This document shows, piece by piece, positions 1 through 9,625 of a stretch of DNA of 64,000 nt. The position numbers were made by a program, and so were the translations under genes. Source of the stretch: Macquaria australasica. Lineage: Eukaryota; Chordata; Actinopteri; Centrarchiformes; Percichthyidae. The notes under the pieces were generated by a model. That model saw nothing but the letters and a program-made list of their open reading frames with translations, was not told where the DNA came from and did no database searches. Location of the stretch: positions 930,001 to 994,000 of the forward strand of contig SEMN01000146.1 in NCBI GenBank assembly GCA_005408345.1, read 5' to 3'. The first letter of the stretch is position 1. Each line of letters opens with the position of its first letter.

Positions 1-753
1 ATACATCATCAGGTTTCAAGTCTCAAACAGCTGAACAGATTTTATTTTTGCTGTACAGAATTAAAAAGCTCCAAACACTCGTCTCCTCTGCAGACAATTG
101 ACCTTGTCTGCTGTTTGCCCTTGCCATCAGCAGAGAGCACTCTGATGCCTCCTTTCATTAGAAAAATGTCAACTTCTTCTTAGAAGTTTGTGGCTTCCTC
201 TCGAATAGCAATGATAATGAGTAACCTAATTATACATTCATATTAATCTTGGCTCATTAGTGACTGTAAACGAATATTGACTTTTATCCTAGCAACAGCA
301 GTCAGTGCAACATGTCTAACTCAAGCTGAGGAAATATATGATGCTTTAAGATCCAAAACCAGGAAGAGCATCACACACGGCGCACATCCACCTTTCTTCC
401 TTTTAAAGATGCGCACAAAGAAAATGAACTCACTTTTAAAATGCAAGATCAAGTCTAATTAAAAATCACAACATCTCACCTTGTGCATTTTGCGTATGCA
501 TTGACTAAAGAGTCGGTCTTGACCTGCTCTATATGAAAAAGTGCCCTGAGATAACTTTGTTATGATATGGCGATGAATAAATAAAACTGAATTGAATTGA
601 ATTGATTCCACAATATGTTTAACTGTAGACATGTAGTCCTCATTAGTTACTAATTTTAGAGTTTAGCTGAAAATAACATGCGTGCTAACAGTAGAACATA
701 GTGCCCCGAGCTCTATCCCAATTGATAACCACAAGGTCTGTCTTTCTTTTCAG
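1..753 (+). other. chl1: intron of chl1 (upstream part), with a LINE 3' tail
   Basis: This stretch ends in a pyrimidine-rich acceptor (tctttcttttcag) at 753, directly before the first readable chl1 exon. I see no earlier exon in the window, so the sequence is read as intron. The open frame at 277-462 has no recognisable protein character. The only structured item is the LINE-type tail at about 510-606, listed separately. Confidence 0.6.
510..606 (+). repeat. LINE 3' tail with (ATTGA)n end
   Basis: The segment carries the widespread teleost motif gtgccctgagataactttg followed by a run of ATTGA units. The same motif appears inverted at 24.67 kb and 45.55 kb. At 45.55 kb it is joined to a reverse-transcriptase C-terminus, which identifies it as the 3' end of a non-LTR retrotransposon. 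This copy is heavily 5'-truncated and sits in a chl1 intron in the sense orientation. Confidence 0.7.
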
Positions 754-825
754 GCAAGTCAGCTTCCCCCTCACCTCCAAGCACTCCAAAGTCCCCAGTG
801 ACCAAACCCACTCGTTCCACCATAG
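754..825 (+). CDS. chl1: chl1 exon: Ser/Thr/Pro-rich extracellular cassette (24 codons)
   Basis: This 72-nt exon lies between a good acceptor (cttttcag) and the donor gtagag. It starts and ends in phase 1, so it can be included or skipped without shifting frame. The 23 complete codons give 6 Ser, 6 Pro, 4 Thr and 3 Lys (core SASPSPPSTPKSPVTKPT), a typical extended and probably O-glycosylated spacer. It lies just before the last FnIII domain, where neurofascin carries its mucin-like PAT region. The join to the next exon gives a Val codon and stays open. That the exon is used, and that it is alternatively spliced, are inferences from symmetry and composition. It could also be a pseudo-exon. Confidence 0.55.
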
Positions 826-3141
826 GTAGAGCTGCAGCACATTCTGGCACAACAAGCATCAAAGCACAGAGACAAACAAAAACAGTGAAATAAATATGGA
901 AAAATATGAAACCAAATACATGTTTATGTTTTGTCAGGACATTTTGCAGTTGCTAGGTGACGTGATGACCCTTGGGCTCATTTGGTTCACAAGTAAATTG
1001 ATAACACAAAAACATAAAACATACAAAACGGCTCTATATTATGTAGACTAATTAGCTATTTAAGGTTGTTTTTATAGTTTCTGTTGTTTCCAGTGGAAAC
1101 AAGGGTTGGAATGTAAAGTAACAACTCCATTTTATTGTTTGTTATAAGCCAAGTGCATACTGATGAAAAAGCTGGTTTTAATTTCCCTGCTGTACCACAG
1201 GGAAATCTAGGATACTAGATCTATATCCAGACCCAACAGTGTAGCTATAGAGTGCAGTCACTTGAAGGGGACAAATATGTCTAATTGTCAGTGATTGATT
1301 TGTTGGGCTCCGGTCCCCCCCTGTACACGTCAGTGTATTGACCCAACAGTCACCTGACATTTCCATGTAATCTTCAACTGGGTAAACAGTAACACTGCTC
1401 TGGGACAAGAAGCTGTCCAGGGCAGAATCTGAGCTGAGAGAAAATATTGAGGAGGAACGTCCTCCTGGGCGATGCTGGGGAGGTGTGAGCTCATAGTGGG
1501 AGGGTGATATTTACAGGACACTGAGATAAGTGGATAAGTGGAAGCTGTTGAAAGCTCCTATATCAGAATGTTTTCTGGCCTCTCCTTATAAAAAAAAAGC
1601 CTCCTGACTTTGAAGGGGCGTCTTCCAGGGCATCAGCTCCCTGCTGGGTGAGCAGCTGCTTTCTGCAGCATTTAATAGCAAACTGAGGAGCGCGGTGACA
1701 AAACACGGCAGCCAGCCTTGGGATATTTTTAGTTCAGGGGCCTATGTCATTTGAAGTCATTGTGCAGTTCCAATGATTGGAATTACCGTAGTTGCAGACT
1801 AATCCATCAACATTAGTCAGAGGGTGTCATTTGCAGTGGTTGGGATGGGCAGAACAGACGCAGGTGTCCTTGCGTGCTAAATTATCACCTGAGCAAATAA
1901 TGCACCTGAGCTGGAGAAACAGCCGAAGATTTGCATGTTTGCCATGAGGAAATGAAGTGGATTGTGCTTTGTTGACTAGCTTAGACAGCTGCTGTCAAAG
2001 CATACTTTTCCCATACTAATGATGCACATCACTCACTACATTATTAGATTTTTGTCCTTCCTGGTTGGGTATCAAAAGGCTACATTACATGATATGTCTG
2101 AGGCAGATGAAGCTTAGTACAGATGAAATTTGCTCTTGCTTTCAAAGCAAATAACATAAACAACATGATTATTATAGCCCACTCATAATTAGATACCCCA
2201 AAGAAAAAGAGTATAACCAGGGCTGTAGCTACCATTAAGAACACTGAGGTCATGTCCTCTGTGTTGCTTCTGGGAATTAAATTACATATTGTTGGTTTCA
2301 AAGGCTGATACAGATTTGATTTGATTTGTCCTTTTTTTTTTCTTTTTTTTTTATCTATTTTATATCATTGTGGATAAAATGTATTGAAGTTTTCAGCTAT
2401 CACTTGGACAAAACAAGACATCTGTAGGCATGACCTTTGGTCCTGGGAACAGGTGCTTGACATTTTTCACTATTTTCTGACATTTCATAGACTAAATGAT
2501 TAGTCAGTTAATAGGAAAAAGAATCAATAGATAATTTAAAAAATCATTAGTTGACCTGCTAAACATCTTTATATTTGACTGTTTTTAGGCAAACCATATT
2601 AAACTAAACAGAATATAATACAGGCATTTGGTATTTCTCCACCAGAATTATTTAAATGATCATTTAGGTAGATAAACATTACAGGAAATATAATCGAACA
2701 GTAAATTTAATGAAAAAAAGAAATAATCTGAGTGTTTTCATAGGGTCTGACAATAATGTAATATAAGAACTATATAGAACATTCAAGAATCATCACATAG
2801 TTTTGATGTCAAATCTCCCTTAAGATCTCTGTAGATCTCCATTTAGCTTTGCAGGCTCCACCTGTGATTCCATTTCCATATCTACATTACTCTTGTCATG
2901 TTTGCTATTGAGGGATTCACCCAATGTCCCCCTCTGTCACACGTAATTGATGCCTCCTTACACTAGTATTAGGAAACGCAAGAGCATGCTCGCCTCTTTC
3001 ATAGAAGGTGAAGAGCAGCATCCTTCATCGCATAATGACAACAAGCTTAACACCTCCATGATGGCTTTGATCTGCTTTGTCTTTCATTAACTCTTCTTTA
3101 CCATTTCTGTCCTTTCTCGTCTTCTCCCATTTCTCCATCAG
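826..3141 (+). other. chl1: chl1 intron
   Basis: Intron between the cassette exon and the first half of the last FnIII domain. It contains a T-rich tract near 2330-2352 and otherwise low-complexity AT-rich sequence. Short open frames on both strands (for example 1178-1521 and 2080-2301 on the minus strand) show no domain, motif or splice context that would support a gene. Confidence 0.6.
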
Positions 3142-3249
3142 TCCCGGCCCTGTTGAACGTTAGCTCAGCTGTTAGTGACAGCTTTGCAAATATCAGCTGG
3201 ACATCTGGAGGAGAGCACACTGAGTTTTATATTGCATATATGAACAACC
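3142..3249 (+). CDS. chl1: chl1 exon: N-terminal half of last FnIII domain
   Basis: A 108-nt, phase 1-1 exon (acceptor ctccatcag, donor gtaagc). It encodes the A to C' strands of a fibronectin type III domain. The strand-B tryptophan is in NISW and the strand-C aromatic pair is in FYIAY. Two N-glycosylation sequons are present (NVS, NIS). The sequence resembles the fifth FnIII repeat of NrCAM, which has NISW and FYVEY at the same places. L1-family proteins use this region as extracellular stalk and for homophilic or heterophilic adhesion at neuronal surfaces. It joins the following exon through an Arg codon split C|GT. Confidence 0.85.
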
Positions 3250-3458
3250 GTAAGCTCATATTACCCCTTTTTCTCTGTTAGTTTCTGGATGTTGTTAGAG
3301 TGATTTTGAGTAGATTCTGTAGGTGAAACATCTAATAACTTGATGTGTGTTGTGTCTGAAATGGTCATTCATGTCTTTTCATTCATATCATCACTAGATT
3401 CAATAGTTGTGAGTTCTCAGGAGTACTAACCCATCCTGATCATTCACCCTCTGCACAG
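3250..3458 (+). other. chl1: short chl1 intron
   Basis: A 209-nt intron with GTAAGC donor and ctgcacag acceptor. It splits the FnIII domain in the middle, the usual intron position in L1-family FnIII repeats. Confidence 0.75.
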
Positions 3459-3620
3459 GTGAGGGCCTCTGGAAGATATCAGAGGCTTTAAACACCTCTA
3501 AGACTTTCCACATCATTGACGGGCTCGAACCTGGGACTGAGTACACTGTGCGCCTTATTCCTCACAGCTGGGTTGATAATTCTAGTATATTTGAAGATGT
3601 TATCACGACCGGGTCTACAG
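3459..3620 (+). CDS. chl1: chl1 exon: C-terminal half of last FnIII domain
   Basis: A 162-nt, phase 1-1 exon. It completes the FnIII domain with the tyrosine-corner motif LEPGTEYTVRL and a final strand ending DVITTG. Two further N-glycosylation sequons are visible (NTS, NSS). With the previous exon it makes about 90 residues, a full-length FnIII module. Human CHL1 is usually described with only a partial fifth FnIII repeat, so a complete one here is notable. The ORF continues into the intron only briefly before a stop, supporting the donor gtgagg at 3621. Confidence 0.85.
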
Positions 3621-4025
3621 GTGAGGAGGGAAACCAAAATAACTCAAACTGAAACAAAAAAAAAAGAAAAGAAAGAAAAGCAGGCAAAACTAATTGACCT
3701 TTCATCGAACAGAGTGCAGGTGCACCCAGCGCGTCCTTGAGCAGTGACTCAAGCCACGGTGTGTGGTCCTTCGCGGTGTCACTAGGATTTAATTTAGCCG
3801 TGCGGACTCGCTGAGAAGAATTACATTTGTACAGCGTTCCTTACTTGATTAATTAGACAAGCAGGATTAGCTGTTTAATATTAATATTGGAGCGTTTCCA
3901 TCAGCAGCGTGCCCTGCCACCATCTGCCTTTGCATCAGATAGGCTTTGTCGATGTAAACATTCAATCAAGTGTCCTGATGAAAAGGCCAAGGGGTGTCAA
4001 AGTCACCGGGTATTGTTCTCCTCAG
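3621..4025 (+). other. chl1: chl1 intron
   Basis: A 405-nt intron between the last FnIII domain and the transmembrane exon. The acceptor is attgttctcctcag. Nothing else is recognised in it. Confidence 0.7.
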
Positions 4026-4157
4026 GTCTGGCCAGCATCCACGGAGGAATATCCACCCAGGGCTGGTTTATCGGCCTGATGTGTGCCATCGCTCTCCTCA
4101 CACTCATTGTGTTGATCGCCTGCTTTGTCAACAGAAATAAAGGAGGGAAGTATTCCG
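4026..4157 (+). CDS. chl1: chl1 exon: membrane-proximal and transmembrane segment
   Basis: A 132-nt, phase 1-1 exon. It encodes a short extracellular stalk ending ISTQG, a single hydrophobic helix (WFIGLMCAIALLTLIVLIAC, about 22 residues with FV) and the stop-transfer sequence NRNKGGKYS. The WFIGLMCA start and the KGGKY end are hallmarks of the NrCAM/CHL1 branch of the L1 family. This fixes the topology: everything upstream is extracellular and the next two exons are cytoplasmic. Donor gtaggt. Confidence 0.92.
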
Positions 4158-5134
4158 GTAGGTGCTCACTTACATGCACACGCATCACCTTGCTTGAATA
4201 CTAATTGCTGCTTTGAGCATCATTATATTTCCATTCCGCTGTTTGTTGCCATGAAAGAAATGATCAATCATCCTAGTAGCCATTACAGGAATATGTAAGC
4301 TGATATGTTTTTTTTATTTCAGGCCACAAAATTATTTGAATGCAAATTTATACAGAAAATAGGCTTGTGCATTGATAGGAAAATGAGCATTTCTACTGTA
4401 TGTCCAGCATTTGAATTTTGCATTATTTAGACATGCAGCTTTTTCCAGCAACAATCCAAACAAAGTGCAGCCCACAGCGAGACAAAATGCAAATGCTGCA
4501 CATGGGGTGGCTGCGCAGGGAATGATGACATAAGCTCTGTGGTATCTCAATGTTATTCCTGCTATTGGGGACATGAGAGTCCTTATCGCCTTTATTATTC
4601 ACAGCTAATGGCCATCAGGTTGTCGTCTGGGCAGCGATCGCTTCACTCGTCAGCAGAAAAAAGAGCGCGACGCAGCTCTGTCCTTTGTTTCCTCATTAAG
4701 TTCTCATTATCACCTATAGCTCCAACAACCTTTCTTTCATTTGCCCGAGCCATGTGTTTTTTTCTGTTACATCACATATAGAACTATATATTTTAATTTG
4801 TACTGTATTTAACATTTTTATCATGAATTTAACCTTTATATAAAAAGAACATTTAGATAAAAATATCATATACAAATAAAGCTAGATTTTTATGTAAAAT
4901 AAGATTTTTATTTAGAACAATTATATAAACATTTATTTGAACTTCTTTGAAAACATTTATTTGACATATTTGGAAAGGCTTGCACTGATCTTTCATTCAG
5001 TGAATAAGTGCAGGGAATCAGGGACTGAGACTCAAACTTATTCAAACAACGTAACAGTCAGGGGACACAGTGATCTTCATTGGCAGCTGTCTCTTGTGGA
5101 AATTACTGATATCTTCTCTTCATTTTGTGAGCAG
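4158..5134 (+). other. chl1: chl1 intron
   Basis: AT-rich intron between the transmembrane and first cytoplasmic exon. It has no recognisable repeat. Open frames at 4332-4574 (minus) and 4539-4781 (plus) overlap each other and look random. Confidence 0.65.
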
Positions 5135-5207
5135 TAAAAGAAAAAGAGGACCTCCACCCAGACATGGAGTCCCAGGGCATGAATGACGACACATTTTGTG
5201 AATACAG
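5135..5207 (+). CDS. chl1: chl1 exon: juxtamembrane cytoplasmic tail
   Basis: A 73-nt exon, entering in phase 1 and leaving in phase 2 (donor gtaagc). It encodes VKEKEDLHPDME...DDTFCEY. The KEKEDLHPD block is the membrane-proximal cytoplasmic sequence of CHL1; NrCAM has KEKEDAHAD. The exon ends just after a Tyr codon, the point where L1, neurofascin and NrCAM can insert a 12-nt RSLE exon that makes an AP-2 sorting signal. CHL1 is known to lack that insert. The Cys before Glu-Tyr replaces Gly of the human FGEY. Confidence 0.9.
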
Positions 5208-6135
5208 GTAAGCGTAACCCTCGGAGAACTATTTCACCACCTCACTGCAATTCACGTGCAACCGTGTATGAATTTCTCTTCTGCTAGCGGACGTTTCCAT
5301 CCTCTTCTCTCAGTAATTCTGTCTGCATTCCTCCTCTCGCTGAAAAGACAACCCAGCATGCACGAGGTTCACGTGGAGCCTCACACTTCTTCTGTTCAAG
5401 ACATTTGATGGACTGAGTAACCGGAAAGTATGTGATAAACAGCAGTAGCATCCCTGAGCCGTTTACACATCAGTGTGTGTCAGAGTGGTACATCCCTTTA
5501 TAGGACATTGTGATCTTAGATACAGTGTTTTGTTGGTGTTTGTGATAGACATTGTATCATAAACGGAGCAACAGCACCGTTCAGATGTTGCCATTTTCTG
5601 TCCGGATGGAGCTAAACGCTGGCTGTCCAGCGCACAGTAGGAGGCTAAAACCAATCAGTGTAATTGAAAGCAGCTCATCTCCAGGGCAGTAATATCTGGG
5701 CATGTTTCATTAATCCTTTAGTGGTCCAATTCATAATAGCCTATTGCCGCAGTATGAGCCCCAGTGTAATTCTCCAATCAGTGGGATCTGCACAGCACAA
5801 CAAATGCTGTTGTGATGAAGTCAAAACTACTCAGTGTGACAGGATTTATACTTCACGTTGACTCCACGAGCCGGTGGCACCAGCTATTCATAAATCTATC
5901 ACTAAGTTTGTGTGGGAAGTCCTTCCTAAGCTTTTTGTAACTACTAGCTAGTTTCAAACTAGTGATTTACTATGTTTGTTTGCACCATTAAAAATTAAGA
6001 AATGTCTGAGTAATGTGTAAAGCCATTGCTAGGAAACATTTGAAATCAAAAACACCAACGTAAACTGGAAGTCACTTTAGCTTGTAACATAACTTCCAAA
6101 TATAACATAATTAGGGGGGCAAACAATAAATTAAA

Positions 6136-6325
6136 CTTTAAGGAATAGTTTAACAATTTGGGAAATACGCTCATTTGCTTTCTTGCTGAGAGTTAGATGA
6201 GAAAATCCATACTACTCTCATGTCTGTATGCTAAATATGAAGAGTGTTATCAGTCTTTTCATATAACTGTCGGCAAGGAAGCCAATTCAAGCCTATTTCC
6301 AAAAATGTTGAACTATTCCTTTAAC
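6136..6325. mobile_element. MITE with TTTAAGGAATAGTT termini
   Basis: The left end reads tttaaggaatagtttaaca and the right end is its near-perfect inverse (tgttgaactattcctttaa). The total length is about 190 bp and there is no coding capacity. The interior matches the recalled teleost repeat with gggaaatacgctcatttgc and gagttagatgaga. Related sequence recurs at 13.43-13.91 kb and 51.88-52.14 kb. Confidence 0.75.
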
Positions 6326-7063
6326 TGACTATCCTTTATAAATGTAGGTATAACATTTTATTTATGTGTGCATACGTAGAGAAATATGTGTGTTTTAGAG
6401 TATTGTAGTGTCCCTTAGTAAGAAGACAACAAGACTTGCTGACAGCTTAGTAGAGAACAGTACTGAGGCCACTGTGGGCTGTAGCCAGCACCAAAACACC
6501 TGTTAGCTCTGAACTAGCCACTCACCAACACTCTCTCACAAAGACTTAACTCTCCGCACTAGCAGGAAAAACAACAAACTCTACCACTCACAGTTGGTCA
6601 TTTCAGCTACCTGCGAGAATGATTTGTGTGAGAAAACCTGCCAGGCTCCACAGCGTCTAAGCTAACATGTTTGCTGACACCCTGGAAATAACAGTAGCAG
6701 CACTTAAACGGTCCTTTTTATCCACAGTGCTCTAAATCAACTAGCCTCTGAACACTGTGACACTCATAACAGTAACTCTTAACACGCACCTAGTCCTTTT
6801 AGTATAAATTTAGCTGGTAATATCCAGTTCCGCTAACTTAACAGACATTATTTGGCCATTTAGTCTAAAGTTTTGTAATTTGAAGTATGTTGTTATTTTT
6901 GCAAAATGTCTTCCCAGTTTACATCATTATTAATTAGCATTTTAGCAAGTGTCGACCATACAATAGTTCTTTTACTCTTCAATTTAAACGGGCCATAGCT
7001 TAGAAAGCTAACTTTAGCTTTGTCAGTTGGTTCAGTTAGCTACGCAACAGTTAAGGCCTTTAC

Positions 7064-7395
7064 ACACCGGGGACGTAACGAATAAACGACATGAAAATAC
7101 GAAATACTCGCCTGCGAATATTTACTTCACTACATCCAAAAGTAAACTAATCTACTCTCTATCCTGCATCCGGCGGTGCTGCTCCACAAGTTGTCCTTGA
7201 GTTCATAGTCTTTATAATTTATGTGTCCTTTGTAATATAATACAGGGCGATGAGAAACACAAACAATCAACAGGTCTGGAGTTGTGATGGGACGTCTGTA
7301 CCGCACGACGTGCTTGGTTGATGCCTTTACTCGCCGTGCAAAAGCTCAAACAAATTGACCTTGTTTCGTCACTTTTTCGCCACGTAAAAATTCGC
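7064..7395. repeat. possible repeat fragment, CpG-containing
   Basis: The segment begins ctttacacaccggggacg, a terminus resembling fish hAT-type elements. It is relatively CpG-rich for an intron. The opposite terminus was not found, so the boundaries and class are uncertain. Confidence 0.25.
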
Positions 7396-7824
7396 TTTCT
7401 TTGTGAAAGTACTCATGACATAACAAGGCTAAGTTAGAACTTAAGAACAGGTGGTACAACCAAGTTCATGTCAAAGCACATGATGTTTAATAGTCTTACA
7501 GTTAAAATGCATTAAAGGCTGCCAGCATGTGCATCCTCAATAATGAGCACCGGTTTAATGTCCCCCTCAATATCTAATTTCTCTTCCAGCCGTCACTTTG
7601 TCATATGCATTGATGCACGTATAGCGTAATGATCAATATTGTCTCAACATGTGCGTCTGTGTAATTATTTCCCATTGGTCAGCCAGAGGTAATGTCTGTC
7701 ACAGAGGCTCATCATAGAAGCAGTGATAGCTTGAGCCTGCACCCTCCTGTCCTCTCCAATAAGCCATAGAGTGAAGCCATGGGTGAAATGAGGTAATTCT
7801 AAATCCACTGTGCCTCTCTTGCAG

Positions 7825-8029
7825 TGACAACGACGAGAAGCCACTGAAGGGCAGCCAACACTCGCTGAGCAGAGAGATCAAAGCGGGGGACAGCGGGGAC
7901 AGTCTGGTGGACTACGGCGACGAGGACGCTCAGTTCAACGAGGACGGCTCCTTTATCGGCGAGTATGCCGGCCGAAAAGAGAAGAGGGTGTCCGCTGAGA
8001 TCAAAGCCACCGTTCAGACCCCGGCATGA
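7825..8029 (+). CDS. chl1: chl1 terminal coding exon with ankyrin-binding motif
   Basis: This exon enters in phase 2 (completing a Ser codon), runs 68 codons including the stop and ends at TGA 8027-8029. SDNDEKPLKGS identifies CHL1 rather than NrCAM or neurofascin; human CHL1 has SDSDEKPLKGS. The ankyrin-binding block follows as GDSLVDYGDEDAQFNEDG and SFIGEY. The family consensus is FIGQY, human CHL1 has FIGAY, and here it is FIGEY. The tyrosine whose phosphorylation releases ankyrin is kept. The C-terminus (KATVQTPA) lacks the PDZ-binding ending of NrCAM. Base composition is more GC-rich than the surroundings, as expected for a constrained exon. This is one of two teleost chl1 paralogues (a or b); which one cannot be told here. 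Confidence 0.95.
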
Positions 8030-9625
8030 GGAGCAGAACCGCCATCCATCCTCCCCCAGACAACGTTTTCATTAAACCTGCTGGGAGGAACAAATGAAAG
8101 AGGAAACAGACATTATCCATACCGAGCACAAGTTTTGTGTCAAATGTAATGCGTCATTGCCAACTGCACACTGCCACCCTCATTTTATAAAGCTCTGTTT
8201 TGTCAAGTTGCAACAGAATGACCATTACTAAATAATGTGTATATATAGTGTATATTGTATGTGCGGAGTGTCTTTTTTTTTAATAATTATTATTACACAA
8301 AAAATGTAGAGGGCTTGGATTTTCTTTTTTTGTATCTCCATTACTTCAGCTGCAGTACTGTTTGTACAAATGTTAGGAACATTTCACTCTTCATTGCACA
8401 TCATTATTCAGTATGCAGCTTTGCCTATGATGTCATCTTGTAGCAGACCCCAGATAAGTGGGGATATCAAGTTGATATTTTTTAATTGGAGCAAACATTA
8501 CTGACCTTTTATATTTGAAATGGATTCATTAAATATGATGTAAGATGTGTATAAAGGTTGCTTATTAACTTATTTTTTTCCAGTGGTTTTATACCTGACA
8601 AAATAACAAGGACATTTACATATCATTACATATCATAAACATTGATTCTTGAGTCATGAATCTCCCTATGATGTTAGAAGAAAATATAATTGAGTTATTA
8701 TGTCTTAGCATTTAGATCCATTGGACAGTATAAATTGCAATCCTCAGTCTGTGCTTACTATAACAGCCCATTACACAGAATTTGTATTAAAACTACAAGT
8801 ATAGTTGAATCCAGTTTATAGACAAAATATTGTACAATCCTACTGTTGCCAATAGCTGGTGTTTCAAATCGACACAGCAGAGGCCAAGATATCCTGACTT
8901 TTGGTCCCAAGTGTGGGTCAGGCTCCAGAAATGCTAGAATCTACACTTCCCATGATTCATCTGACTTTCACTAGAATGATGCATTCAGGAAAACACCCAA
9001 GTCTTTCAAATTCCATGCCCCAGTTTGTATCCCAGTAATTTGTAGTCTCAAAGTCCAAGTTCAGATAACCCTGGTGACATCACTGTCACATCATCTGGGT
9101 TATTTCTTCAGACTTGCCAAAGCTCCTCCAGAGCCACAAAACATTACAACTGTATTTTATTTTCATGTGTGAATTGGTGAAGTGTCCCTTTAAGAGGAAG
9201 GTATATAGTACCTGTAATGGATTATAGACATGTTTTGTAATCAGATTACTGTAATCTGGTTGCATGACATTTGACATCTCCCTACAATATACTGTTACAT
9301 CCGTCTTAACAAGCCTTACTGTGTTAATTTCAATATACTGCCAGTCAAAACAAAAATCATTATGTATTAACATTAGCACCATATTCAGTAAAATTGCAAT
9401 GTTTTGTAAAAATTCAGCCATTGCATGTTAAGAATGTTAATTGGTGTTTTTTGATGTCATTAAATTGCTTTACTTTCTTACATCCTGGTAATGACTAACT
9501 GACTACCTGTTTAGTCACAGCCATCACTTAAGGAAGAATATTAATATTCTTGATACCTACAGTGCTGTTTGTATGAGCCAATAGATGAATACATGACTGA
9601 ATAAATCTCTGCCTTTACCTCCAGT
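8030..9625 (+). other. chl1: putative chl1 3' UTR
   Basis: Sequence after the chl1 stop. Candidate poly(A) signals are ATTAAA at about 8528 and 8787 and AATAAA at 9600-9605, so transcript ends anywhere between 8.55 and 9.63 kb are possible. CHL1 mRNAs in vertebrates have long 3' UTRs. The exact end cannot be set from sequence alone. Open frames inside (8255-8443 plus, 9086-9421 minus) have no recognisable features. Confidence 0.45.
9215..9300. repeat. repeat fragment with near-perfect palindrome
   Basis: It contains CAGATTAC-T-GTAATCTG at 9242-9258, an 8-bp perfect inverted repeat around one base. The flanks (ctgtaatggattatagac, ttgcatgac) resemble a common fish TIR element built from GTAATC-type units. 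It lies inside the putative chl1 3' UTR. Confidence 0.4.

Larger units (their letters stand above)
5208..7824 (+). other. chl1: chl1 last intron
   Basis: A 2.6-kb intron. It holds a small MITE at about 6136-6325 and a possible repeat fragment around 7064-7395 that opens with ctttacacaccggggacg. I found no 12-nt exon with the spacing and splice sites expected for an RSLE insert. Confidence 0.6.

Noticed and set aside
754..8029. Identification of the gene as NrCAM
   Set aside because: The TM exon and FnIII domain resemble NrCAM, but the tail has KEKEDLHPD and DEKPLKGS as in CHL1 and lacks the C-terminal PDZ-binding ending of NrCAM.
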